In this document: positions 17,513 to 25,224 of the stretch, piece by piece
Numbering within the stretch: the first letter of the stretch is position 1
Layout of the letters: each line of letters opens with the position of its first letter
From: an uncultured Coriobacteriaceae bacterium
GTDB taxonomy: Bacteria; Actinomycetota; Coriobacteriia; Coriobacteriales; Eggerthellaceae
Direction of reading: 5' to 3'
Length of the DNA stretch: 56,643 bases
NCBI GenBank assembly: GCA_937937585.1
Contig: CALDCB010000020.1
Span: 1 to 56,643 of the forward strand
The notes under the pieces: model-generated
Seen by the model: the letters and a program-made list of their open reading frames with translations, nothing else
Told to the model about the DNA's origin: nothing
The model's database searches: none
Program-made: the position numbers and the translations under genes

Positions 17513-17749
17513 GCCGAGATCTTATAGGCAATTGCTCAATTTCGAGGGTGAGTCGAGGTGCTGTTTCCAGAAGGTTATCCTGCGTTTGAAACTCGCTGGA
17601 GTGTGTGATGCGAGGCGTTGGAGGAAGGCGGAATGTTTGTTGTATCGGGTTTCGACTGCTAGTTGAGGGCTGAATTGGCTCAGTATGCGCTTACTCGTGC
17701 TTGGCGCTTCAGCCGTGGAATGCCGAGTATGTTGCGGAGGGTTCTTGCT

Positions 17750-17772
17750 TGCACAAATTTGACGGTTTTGCG
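17750..17772 (+). repeat. short repeat, copy C
   Basis: Identical over 23 bases to copy A, 1518 bases away, on the other side of the nuclease-family gene and in the same orientation. Confidence 0.9.
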
Positions 17773-17794
17773 CGATTAGCGGCGGGATTGAAGG

Positions 17795-17837
17795 GGGTGC
17801 CTCCCGTTTCCCGATGTTCGAGAAACGGGAGGCACCC
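17795..17837. repeat. 16-bp perfect inverted repeat
   Basis: GGGTGCCTCCCGTTTC (17795-17810) pairs exactly with 17822-17837 across an 11-base loop. No T-run follows on either strand, so it is not a normal intrinsic terminator. It lies between repeat copies C and D. Confidence 0.85.
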
Positions 17838-17910
17838 TGCTGAACGGGGGATTTCCTTTTAGATTCATCGCCGACGGGACCGCTTCGCTGCATCTGGTTA
17901 ATGTCGACTT

Positions 17911-17933
17911 CGCAAAACGAGAAAACCTGTGCA
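17911..17933 (-). repeat. short repeat, copy D (inverted, more diverged)
   Basis: On the plus strand it reads CGCAAAAC, nine partly changed bases, then TGTGCA; 17 of 23 positions match the reverse complement of copy C. It faces copy C across 138 bases. Confidence 0.5.
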
Positions 17934-18000
17934 CCGAGCGGTCTGGTGGCAGGGTCTCGTGCCGCGCTTTTTTCGAGAGGCGCGGTTCGTGCCTGTTTGC

Positions 18001-18034
18001 TGGTTGCGGCCGCTCGAATGAGCGGCCGCAACCA
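18001..18034 (-). terminator. strong hairpin just after pyrG
   Basis: A perfect 14-bp GC-rich stem, TGGTTGCGGCCGCT (18001-18014) with 18021-18034, starts 4 bases beyond the pyrG stop. No U-tract follows, so it may stabilise the mRNA end or act with Rho rather than end transcription alone. Confidence 0.5.
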
Positions 18035-18038
18035 GTGG

Positions 18039-19649
18039 CTATTCTTGTTCGACTCGACGATCGAGCGCAGCGCCGACCAACCCCGCGAACAGGGGATGCG
18101 GGCGGGTCGGGCGGCTCTTGAATTCGGGGTGACCCTGGCTGGCGATGAAGTAGGGGTGGTCGGGCACTTCGATTATCTCGACCAAGCGGCCATCGGGCGA
18201 CGTCCCAGAAACCACCAAGCCGCCTTCGATAAGGCGCTCACGGAACATGTTGTTGACTTCGTAGCGGTGACGATGGCGCTCGTAGATCAGATCCTCGCCG
18301 TACACCTTGTGTGCAAGCGTCCCATCGGCAACCTTGCAGGGGTATGCGCCAAGGCGCATGGTGCCGCCTTTGTCCTCGACATCTTCCTGCTCGGGCATCA
18401 GGTCGACCACGGGGAACTCGGCCTTGTCGTCAAACTCGGCCGACGTGGCGCCCGGCATGTCGCAAACATCGCGGGCGAATTCGCATACTGCCGCTTGAAG
18501 GCCCAGGCAAATGCCCAGGAACGGCACGTTGTTCTCGCGGGCGTATTTCGCGGCGGCTATCTTGCCCTCGAACGCGCGCACGCCGAATCCTCCGGGAATG
18601 AGGATGCCGTCGAAACCGCCAAGCTTTTCGGCGGCGTTGTCGTTGTTGATCTCCTCGCCATCGATAAGGTGAATGTTGACCTTGCAGCACTGTCCGACGC
18701 CCGCATGGTGAAGCGCCTCGACCACGGAAAGGTACGCGTCGGGGAGGCTGACGTACTTGCCGACCACGGCGATGTCGCAGGGGGTTTGGCAGTTGGCTTC
18801 GGCTTCGACGAAAGCCTCCATCGGCCGCAGGTCGATGTCGCGCACGCCAAGGTTCAGCTTCTCGCAGACCATGGCGTCGAAGCGCTGATCGTGAAGGTTA
18901 AGCGGCACTTGATATATGGAAGGGCTGTCCTCGCATGCCAGAACCTCGCGCGGAGCTACGTCGCAGAATTGGGCGATCTTCTCGCGCACGCCGTCGGAGA
19001 TCTCGTGGTCGGAGCGGCAGACAATGAAGTCGGGCTGGACGCCCATCGAGCGCAGCTCCTTGACCGAGTGCTGCGTCGGCTTGGTCTTAACCTCATGAGC
19101 TGCGGCGATGTAGGGGACAAGGGTTACATGCACGAAAATCACGTCACCTGCAGGGCGTTCCTTTTTGAACTGGCGCGCCGCCTCGATGAAGGGCTGGCCT
19201 TCGATATCGCCAACGGTGCCGCCGATCTCCGAGATGACGATATCGGCGCCCGACTGTTCTGCCGCGCGGCGGATTCGCTCCTTAATAGCCTCGGTGACGT
19301 GAGGGATGACTTGAACGGTTCCGCCCAGGAAGTCGCCGCGGCGCTCGCGTGCGATAAGCGTTTTGTAAATGGAGCCTTGGGTGAAGTTCGATTCGCGCGA
19401 GAGGTTCTCGTCGATGAAGCGCTCGTAATGGCCAAGGTCAAGGTCGCCCTCGTGGCCGTCGTCCGTGACGAAGACCTCGCCGTGTTGGAAAGGCGACATG
19501 GTGCCGGGATCGACGTTCAGATAAGGGTCCATCTTCTGCATGGTTACTTTGTAACCGCGTGCTTTAAGAAGATGTCCGAGGGACGCTGCCGTGATGCCCT
19601 TGCCGAGGGATGAGACAACGCCGCCGGTAACGAAAATATGCTTAGCCAT
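18039..19649 (-). CDS. pyrG: CTP synthase
   Basis: It makes CTP from UTP, ATP and glutamine. The 536-residue protein starts MAKHIFVTGGVVSSLGKGI, the invariant synthetase-domain nucleotide loop, with KMDPYLNVDPGTMSPFQHGE following. The C-terminal glutamine amidotransferase domain has the nucleophile Cys in GICLGLQ and a HRHRYEVNN segment, and it ends near SQGHPEFKSRP. The ATG at 19649 is fixed by GGAGG and by the family start; a longer in-frame form from 19691 is not supported. Full family length. Confidence 0.97.
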   Translation of the reverse strand: MAKHIFVTGGVVSSLGKGITAASLGHLLKARGYKVTMQKMDPYLNVDPGTMSPFQHGEVFVTDDGHEGDLDLGHYERFIDENLSRESNFTQGSIYKTLIARERRGDFLGGTVQVIPHVTEAIKERIRRAAEQSGADIVISEIGGTVGDIEGQPFIEAARQFKKERPAGDVIFVHVTLVPYIAAAHEVKTKPTQHSVKELRSMGVQPDFIVCRSDHEISDGVREKIAQFCDVAPREVLACEDSPSIYQVPLNLHDQRFDAMVCEKLNLGVRDIDLRPMEAFVEAEANCQTPCDIAVVGKYVSLPDAYLSVVEALHHAGVGQCCKVNIHLIDGEEINNDNAAEKLGGFDGILIPGGFGVRAFEGKIAAAKYARENNVPFLGICLGLQAAVCEFARDVCDMPGATSAEFDDKAEFPVVDLMPEQEDVEDKGGTMRLGAYPCKVADGTLAHKVYGEDLIYERHRHRYEVNNMFRERLIEGGLVVSGTSPDGRLVEIIEVPDHPYFIASQGHPEFKSRPTRPHPLFAGLVGAALDRRVEQE

Positions 19650-19840
19650 ATGTGCCTCCGCTGAACTTGCCGATGGATTATCCTGCGGCAAGCCGTAGCG
19701 GTGTGTCGTGACATTCGTCGCGGTGAAAGCCGTTTTGGCGTTGCCTGAAAGATCTTACTGCGTTGGGAGTTCGCTGGTGGGGGAAGTGTCGCCCCTGTAA
19801 CAAACCATTAACAGCGCTTCTCGATCGGTGGGGAATCGGA

Positions 19841-19849
19841 TGCTAAACT
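19841..19849 (+). promoter_or_regulatory. extended -10 promoter giving a leaderless xer mRNA
   Basis: TGCTAAACT is an extended -10 element. Its last base is 7 positions before the A of the ATG at 19856, so the predicted transcription start is the initiation codon itself. No Shine-Dalgarno sequence precedes that ATG. Confidence 0.5.
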
Positions 19850-19855
19850 AGCCGC

Positions 19856-20827
19856 ATGACGACAAGGAAAGACATAATCGAGGGGAGCGCGGGCTGCGCG
19901 GGCGTCGGTTGGGCGCAGGGCGCCGGACCCTTCTTGATCGAGTCTCTTACTAATGAATACCTTGCTTTCTTGCGCATCGAGCGATCGGCGAGTGACAACA
20001 CCGTAGCGGCTTACGCGACCGACTTAAACGATTTCGCCGCATTCCTTGATGTTCTGGGGGCCGACGACGCCATCAAGGTGACCCGCGACGACATTATTGG
20101 TTATGAAGCGGATCTGCGAGACAGGGGTTACGCGCCATCAAGCATCGACCGGCGCATCTCAGCATTGAAAGGTTTGTATCGCTTTTGCGTGCGCGAAGGT
20201 TACTCTACTAAGAACCCGACCGAATCGGTGAAACTCCCCAAGCCCGCCGAAAAGCTCCCCGATGTGCTTTCCATCGCTACGATGAACGCCCTGCTTGACG
20301 GGCTCCCGCGTGATACCCCAACCGATCTGCGTAATCGTGCGATCCTGGAGATGCTGTATGGATGCGGATTGCGCGTGAGCGAGTGCACGGGGCTCGATTT
20401 GTCCAGCTGCCTTCTTGATCAGGGGACCCTTCGCATTAAGGGCAAGGGCGGGAAAGAGCGCGTTTCCCCGATATCGGGAAGCGCTGCCAACGCCTTGGCG
20501 GACTATCTTGAAATCGGGCGCCCGCAGCTGGCGAAGCCGTATGCCAAGCCGACGTCGGCCGTTTTCCTGAATGCGCGCGGCGGCCGGTTGACTCGTCAGA
20601 GCGTGCATACGCTGGTGGCGAATGCCGGCGTTTCGGTCGGTGCGAAGAACCTTCACCCTCATACGCTTCGCCATTCCTTTGCAACGCACATGCTGGAGGG
20701 CGGCGCCGATCTTCGCGTTATCCAAGAGATCCTTGGGCATTCCGATATCTCCACAACGCAGATTTACACCCACGTCGACAGATCCCATATCCGCGAGGAA
20801 TATCTGTCGGCGCATCCGCGCGCCTAG
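19856..20827 (+). CDS. xerD: tyrosine recombinase, XerC/XerD type
   Basis: It resolves chromosome dimers at dif by site-specific recombination. The 323-residue protein has an N-terminal SAM-like core-binding domain (about residues 26-115) and a catalytic domain with Arg173 (GCGLRVSE), the lysine hairpin KGKGGKER, His269-x-x-Arg272 (HTLRHSF), His295 and nucleophile Tyr304. All six catalytic positions are present. The first 25 residues are extra and low in conservation. It stands alone with no integrase-type partner or attachment-site repeats, so a housekeeping Xer role is favoured. XerC versus XerD cannot be decided here. Confidence 0.88.
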   Translation: MTTRKDIIEGSAGCAGVGWAQGAGPFLIESLTNEYLAFLRIERSASDNTVAAYATDLNDFAAFLDVLGADDAIKVTRDDIIGYEADLRDRGYAPSSIDRRISALKGLYRFCVREGYSTKNPTESVKLPKPAEKLPDVLSIATMNALLDGLPRDTPTDLRNRAILEMLYGCGLRVSECTGLDLSSCLLDQGTLRIKGKGGKERVSPISGSAANALADYLEIGRPQLAKPYAKPTSAVFLNARGGRLTRQSVHTLVANAGVSVGAKNLHPHTLRHSFATHMLEGGADLRVIQEILGHSDISTTQIYTHVDRSHIREEYLSAHPRA

Positions 20828-20833
20828 CTTTGC

Positions 20834-20869
20834 CGTCGATCCTCATGCAGTCGTCGATCCTCATGCAGT
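20834..20869 (+). repeat. 18-base tandem duplication
   Basis: Two exact, adjacent copies of CGTCGATCCTCATGCAGT begin 7 bases after the xer stop codon. Confidence 0.9.
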
Positions 20870-20997
20870 GATGGTGCTTCCTGGCATATTCGTCGGCGCG
20901 TCCTCGTGTTTTGTTCGGCGTCCCCTCATCGGCGTACCCTCGCGGCCCCCTATGTTCCCTTGTGCGTAGTCGCAATCCCGCTATTCTCCACTTTTCC

Positions 20998-21081
20998 TCC
21001 CACTCTTTCACCTATTTCGCCACCCACTTCCTCCCACGCGTCTGACGTGGGGTTTTGAAGCGGCGGTGTAGCGAAGTGGGG
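20998..21081. promoter_or_regulatory. cluster of TGGGN motifs, possible MraZ sites
   Basis: Minus-strand TGGGN motifs lie at 20998-21002, 21022-21026 and 21032-21036; the last two are exactly 10 bases apart, the spacing of known MraZ boxes. Plus-strand copies lie at 21048-21052 and 21077-21081. MraZ is known to bind TGGGN direct repeats near its own promoter. The cluster is about 270-350 bases upstream of mraZ, farther than usual. Confidence 0.35.
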
Positions 21082-21257
21082 GATGTGGAACAAAAATCTA
21101 CTGCTTGAATGATGCCCTTCGGCTGGGCTTCATTCGGCTTGTTTTGCTGGACTGATTCTCATTTATACCTATTTGACCTGCGTAAATGCAATATCAGTCT
21201 TGTGGTTTCCCCTGTGAGTCACTTGTGGTGGGGCGGGGGTCGTTGTGTTTTGTTGTG

Positions 21258-21286
21258 TTGCAAAGTGGGATAGATTGTCATAGAAT
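21258..21286 (+). promoter_or_regulatory. main promoter of the dcw cluster
   Basis: TTGCAA (21258-21263), a 17-base spacer and TAGAAT (21281-21286) closely match the sigma-70 consensus. A TGGGA motif (21266-21270) lies inside the spacer, a fitting place for MraZ to block RNA polymerase. The predicted start is near 21293, giving a leader of about 60 bases. Confidence 0.6.
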
Positions 21287-21353
21287 GCAAACACGTTAGA
21301 TGACAGTGAACGAGTGCGCCCACAAGGCGCGTCGCCGAAAGGGCGGTTAGGAC

Positions 21354-21806
21354 ATGGAAGAAGGGAAGCACACCGTTGATCTGAACGGCGAGTTTCGCTT
21401 CAAAATCGATGCCAAAGGCCGTATGTCCCTGCCGGCGAAGTTTCGCAAACTGCTTTCTGACGAGCTTGTGGTAACGCGCAGCCTTCAAGACGAGTGCATC
21501 TACGTGTTTGATGACGGCCAGTTCGAACAGTGGGTCAACCAGCTGTTCGTCGACTCCTTCGGGGGTTACCGCTCGAACAACGCGAAGCACGTCGGTCTTC
21601 GCCGCAAGCTGAAAAGCCGCGCCCGTGACGTGCAGGTGGACTCCGCCGGTCGCGTCATGATCGCAGCGGATCAGCGCGAAGCGGTGGGAATCGACAAGGA
21701 TGTGGTCATTGTGGGCAACACGGGTTACTTCGAAGTGTGGGACGCAAAGCGTTACGACGACATGGATGCCGAGATCGATCTTGGCGAAATGGTCCAGGTT
21801 TCGTAG
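21354..21806 (+). CDS. mraZ: transcriptional regulator MraZ
   Basis: A 150-residue DNA-binding protein of the AbrB-like double-psi beta-barrel type, usually a repressor of the dcw cluster. Both conserved repeats are present: FRFKIDAKGRMSLPAKFR near residue 15 and VQVDSAGRVMIAADQR near residue 95. It is the first gene of the cluster, downstream of the promoter at 21258-21286. AGGGCGG and AGGA precede the ATG. Length is normal. The C-terminal part (YDDMDAEIDLGEMVQ) is acidic. Confidence 0.94.
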   Translation: MEEGKHTVDLNGEFRFKIDAKGRMSLPAKFRKLLSDELVVTRSLQDECIYVFDDGQFEQWVNQLFVDSFGGYRSNNAKHVGLRRKLKSRARDVQVDSAGRVMIAADQREAVGIDKDVVIVGNTGYFEVWDAKRYDDMDAEIDLGEMVQVS

Positions 21807-21818
21807 GGCGTGCGCGTG

Positions 21819-22775
21819 ATGACAAACGAATATCGGCATATACCGGTTCTGCTCGCCGAGTGCCTCGAACAATCCAAACTCCAAACACAGCATACGTTCG
21901 TGGACGCGACACTCGGCGGTGCAGGGCATTCCTCCGAATTCGCCAAGCTTCTGGGGCCTGACGGGGTCTTGCTTGGAATCGACCAAGACGAGATGGCGCT
22001 GGCTGCGGCCGGGGCTAAGCTCGAAGCGATTCCAGCCGAGCAACGACCCGAGATCAAGCTTCTGCGCGGCAACTTCGGGGATATGGACGAGCTTCTCGTC
22101 GAGGCAGAGGTGCCCGGGGTCGATGTGGTTCTTTTCGACCTGGGTGTTTCCTCGCCGCAGATTGATTTACCGTCCCGTGGCTTCTCCTTTAAGGAAGATG
22201 GCCCTCTTGATATGCGGATGAATCCGGGCAAACAAACTTTAACCGCAAAAGAGATCGTCAACACCTATAACGCAGCAGATCTCACTCGGATCATTCGCGC
22301 TAACTCGGATGAAAAGTGGGCGTCGCGCATCGCGGAATTCATCGTTCGCGAGCGTGAGCACGGGGAAATCGAGACCAGCTTCCAGTTGGTCGACATCATC
22401 AAGGCGGCGATTCCTGCATCGGCAAGGCGTCGCGGCGGTCATCCGGCGAAGCGCACTTTCCAAGCGCTCAGGATAGAAGTCAACTCGGAGCTCACCGTGC
22501 TGCGCAGTGGTCTTGACGCAGCGGTGCGCTGGCTGAATCCGGGCGGAAGGGTGCTGGTGATCTCTTACCACTCGCTCGAGGACCGCATCGTCAAAGAGAC
22601 GTTCGCCCATTTCGCAGATAGGTGCACGTGTCCGCCGGACCTGCCCGTTTGCATGTGTGGTAAAAAGCCGATACTCGACGTCGTGACCCGCAAGCCGATT
22701 GTCCCCACTGCCGAGGAGATCGAGCGAAACCCCCGCGCACGCAGTGCGAAACTGCGCGTCGCGCAAAAGCTATAG
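21819..22775 (+). CDS. rsmH: 16S rRNA (cytosine-1402-N4)-methyltransferase RsmH
   Basis: It methylates C1402 in the decoding centre of 16S rRNA using S-adenosylmethionine. The 318-residue protein starts MTNEYRHIPVLLAECLE, with the SAM-binding segment FVDATLGGAGHSSEFAKLL and the family motifs FDLGVSSPQID, FSFKEDGPLDMRMNP, HPAKRTFQALRIEVNSEL and ISYHSLEDRIVK. ATG 21819 is preferred over GTG 21810 because the AGGG at the mraZ stop then has good spacing. It is 12 bases after mraZ. A CTCPPDLPVCMCGKKP segment near the end is typical. Confidence 0.97.
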   Translation: MTNEYRHIPVLLAECLEQSKLQTQHTFVDATLGGAGHSSEFAKLLGPDGVLLGIDQDEMALAAAGAKLEAIPAEQRPEIKLLRGNFGDMDELLVEAEVPGVDVVLFDLGVSSPQIDLPSRGFSFKEDGPLDMRMNPGKQTLTAKEIVNTYNAADLTRIIRANSDEKWASRIAEFIVREREHGEIETSFQLVDIIKAAIPASARRRGGHPAKRTFQALRIEVNSELTVLRSGLDAAVRWLNPGGRVLVISYHSLEDRIVKETFAHFADRCTCPPDLPVCMCGKKPILDVVTRKPIVPTAEEIERNPRARSAKLRVAQKL

Positions 22776-22867
22776 CCGCCTTTTGCGGCTTGGCTTTAAA
22801 CGAATAAGAACAACCAAGCCGAACGCCGCACGTACAAATGCAGCTCAATCACACTAAGGAGGCGGAC

Positions 22868-23335
22868 ATGGCGCAAGCAGCATATCGTTTCGACGCATAT
22901 CCTATGCAACAGCCAGAGCGATCCGCCCGTCCTGACGTGCGCGTCGTTCCCGGCAAGCGTGAGCGCTCTAAGACCGAGGCGAAGCCCGTCACCGGTTCGC
23001 TGGTGTTCAGGCTCGTCATCGGCGTCATGGTCGTGATCGCCCTTACATGCTTTGCCACCATCACGCTTAAAACGGCAACCAGCTCGGTTCTTGGCGACAC
23101 CAAGAGCATCGAATCGTCGATGAGCACCATGAAATCCGATTCGACCACGCTCGAGGTTCAGAATTCGGCGTTGTCAAGCACCGCGACGATCAAAGCCCAT
23201 GCCGAGAAAATCGGCATGTCCGCACCGTACGAGGTCGGCACCATCGTTTTGCAGAAGGACGTCGTCGCAACCGATGCCCAAGGTGCTCTATCCCTTTCGG
23301 GTAGCATCAAGAACGCCGCCGAGATCCAGGGTTAA
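22868..23335 (+). CDS. FtsL-like division protein
   Basis: A 155-residue small bitopic membrane protein. Residues 1-43 are cytosolic and basic, about 44-66 form one membrane segment (VFRLVIGVMVVIALTCFATI), and the rest is extracytoplasmic with weak coiled-coil character. Sequence similarity is low, but position between rsmH and ftsI, size and topology fit FtsL, which recruits and activates FtsW-FtsI with FtsQ and FtsB. ATG 22868 follows a strong AAGGAGG. Only 3 bases separate it from ftsI. Confidence 0.75.
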   Translation: MAQAAYRFDAYPMQQPERSARPDVRVVPGKRERSKTEAKPVTGSLVFRLVIGVMVVIALTCFATITLKTATSSVLGDTKSIESSMSTMKSDSTTLEVQNSALSSTATIKAHAEKIGMSAPYEVGTIVLQKDVVATDAQGALSLSGSIKNAAEIQG

Positions 23336-23338
23336 ACC

Positions 23339-25117
23339 ATGACTGAAAAAGGCAACCGCACCGATCGCCGTAGGCGGTCTTCTTCGTCGCGTGCTGCCGC
23401 CGGCAATCACACCACGCGCTTCGCCGTACGGGGCTCGAATCGCCCTGCTATCGTTCTTTTATTGATGTTGCTGTTCGCGCTTGCCATGTTCGCGCGACTG
23501 TTCTATCTGGATGTTGTGGTTCAGAAGGAATATTCCCAAAACGCCCAAGCGTCGCACACCGTTGGTCTGACGGTTGAGCCTAGGCGCGGCACCATCTACG
23601 ACCGAAATGGCAAGATCCTTGCGGTTTCGGTTGACTGCACCACGGTGTATTGCAACCCTTCCGAGGTCACCGACCCCATCGCGGAAGCTGCGGTCATCGC
23701 CAAGTACTTGGGAGGCACCTACAAAGACTATGTCGATAAGCTTTCTGCCGAGAAGTCCACGTTCTCGTACGTGAAGCGCAAGGTGGATAAGGACAAGGCC
23801 GCCGAGCTGAAGAAAGAAGGCCTTGACGGCATTTACTTCCTGTCGGATACCCGTCGCGAATACCCGTACGGCGAAGTGGGCGGCCAGCTTGTGGGTGCAA
23901 CCAACGTTGAAGTCGATCAGGCGGCCAACCGCGAGTACTACGTGGGCATCTCGGGCCTTGAATATTGGTACAACGAAACGCTTTCCGGCACCGCTGGTTA
24001 CTATGAAGCCGAGCTTGGTGCCGACGGCACTCCTATCCCTGGTGGTGTTCACGAGTCGACGGCGGCTGTGGACGGCAAGGATATCGTCATTTCCGTTGAC
24101 ATCGAGCTTCAGCAGACCGCCGAGGCCGCGCTGAAGGATCGCCTTGAGCGCATGGGCGTCAAGGGCGGCACCGCGCTTGTCGTCGATGGAGGCACAGGTG
24201 AGATATACGCCTGCGCATCGTATCCGTATTTCAACCCTGCCGACCGTACCGAGGTCAAGGAGGGCTCGATGGAAGTGAAGGCCATTTCCAGTCTCCTGGA
24301 GCCAGGTTCGGTGTTCAAGACCGTTTCGGCCATGTCGATTCTTGAAGAGGGATCGATGGATGTCGAGGATACGCTCTTCTGCCCCTCCATCATCACGGCT
24401 GACGGTTATCAGATCTCCGATGCGCACGAGCGTGCGGACACCACGTACTCGCTTCGCCAGATCATGCAACACTCCTCGAACGTCGGTATCTCGCTGGCGG
24501 TTGAGAACATGGGATTCGACAAGCTGTACGACCACATCATCAAATATAAGCTGCATGAGCTGACGGGCGTTGACTTCCCGGGCGAGCAGCTGGGTTACAT
24601 GGTCGACTTCAGCAGCTGGTCGCGCGTCGTGGGCTACAACGTCTCGTTCGGTCAGGGCATTTCCGTCACGCCGTTGCAGATCGCCCGTTTCTACGGCGCA
24701 CTGGTCAACGACGGTTACGAATGCGTGCCGCATTTCGTGATCAAGTATCCGGAAACCGGCGAGACCCCTCAGTACGAGCAGTCGAAAGTGGTGGAGAACA
24801 CCGAGGTCATTCCTAAGATGACCAGCATGTTGCAGACCGTAGTCGAATCGGGCACGGGTGTTATGGCCGGCATCGAGGGATACGATGTTGCCGGCAAGAC
24901 CTCGACCGCCGAGGTGTATGACGAGGAGAACGGTGGCTACAAGTACAATACTTACAACCTCGCATTCTGCGGCTACATCGCCAACTCCGACAGCAAACTT
25001 GTCTGTTATGTGGGTGCAAATGAAGTCATTGGCGATAACGAAGTCACCCCGATTTTTCAGGATATAATGTCGTATGCTGTCGATAGGTATTCCATCACGT
25101 CATACTCGACGGAGTGA
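23339..25117 (+). CDS. ftsI: septal class B penicillin-binding protein (FtsI/PBP2B-like)
   Basis: A peptidoglycan D,D-transpeptidase for septum formation. The 592-residue protein has a basic Ser/Arg tail, one membrane segment (about residues 38-58), the dimerisation domain starting EPRRGTIYDRNGKILAVS, and a transpeptidase domain with S324-V-F-K327, S379-S-N381 and K520-T-S522. The third motif is KTS rather than the usual KTG or KSG. No PASTA domains follow. Partner FtsW is encoded in the same cluster. The start overlaps nothing and sits 3 bases after the FtsL-like gene. Confidence 0.95.
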   Translation: MTEKGNRTDRRRRSSSSRAAAGNHTTRFAVRGSNRPAIVLLLMLLFALAMFARLFYLDVVVQKEYSQNAQASHTVGLTVEPRRGTIYDRNGKILAVSVDCTTVYCNPSEVTDPIAEAAVIAKYLGGTYKDYVDKLSAEKSTFSYVKRKVDKDKAAELKKEGLDGIYFLSDTRREYPYGEVGGQLVGATNVEVDQAANREYYVGISGLEYWYNETLSGTAGYYEAELGADGTPIPGGVHESTAAVDGKDIVISVDIELQQTAEAALKDRLERMGVKGGTALVVDGGTGEIYACASYPYFNPADRTEVKEGSMEVKAISSLLEPGSVFKTVSAMSILEEGSMDVEDTLFCPSIITADGYQISDAHERADTTYSLRQIMQHSSNVGISLAVENMGFDKLYDHIIKYKLHELTGVDFPGEQLGYMVDFSSWSRVVGYNVSFGQGISVTPLQIARFYGALVNDGYECVPHFVIKYPETGETPQYEQSKVVENTEVIPKMTSMLQTVVESGTGVMAGIEGYDVAGKTSTAEVYDEENGGYKYNTYNLAFCGYIANSDSKLVCYVGANEVIGDNEVTPIFQDIMSYAVDRYSITSYSTE

Positions 25118-25224
25118 CGAAACGCGAAAACGAACGTCCTATTGCCAGTTCAGTAGGACGCGGTCGCAAGGTTTGCGCAGCTCAGCGCCCCTTGCGGCAC
25201 AACATCTTAGCGAGGTGCATCTAC

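Larger units (their letters stand above)
17513..18038. other. 526-base intergenic region with repeats and hairpins
   Basis: It lies between pyrG and the nuclease-family gene, both on the minus strand. It contains repeat copies C and D, a 16-bp perfect stem between them, and the hairpin just after pyrG. A minus-strand open frame covering almost all of it has no family resemblance and is disregarded. No promoter for the nuclease-family gene is clear. Confidence 0.5.
20828..21353. other. 526-base region upstream of the dcw cluster
   Basis: No gene is seen. It begins with an 18-base tandem duplication and holds clustered TGGGN motifs on both strands. Two promoter-like sequences follow: TTGTTT-18-TTATAC (21139-21168) and the stronger one at 21258-21286. 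It probably serves as the control region for mraZ and the genes after it. Confidence 0.5.

Noticed and set aside
17522..18031. A 169-codon minus-strand open frame upstream of the nuclease-family gene
   Set aside because: Low-complexity sequence, spans repeats and a terminator-like hairpin, no ribosome site.
17901..19613. A 570-codon plus-strand open frame opposite pyrG
   Set aside because: Antisense to the conserved CTP synthase gene and without recognisable domains.
19856..20827. The Xer recombinase as an integrase of a mobile element
   Set aside because: No attachment-site repeats, excisionase, phage or plasmid genes nearby, and it has the size and motifs of a housekeeping Xer protein.
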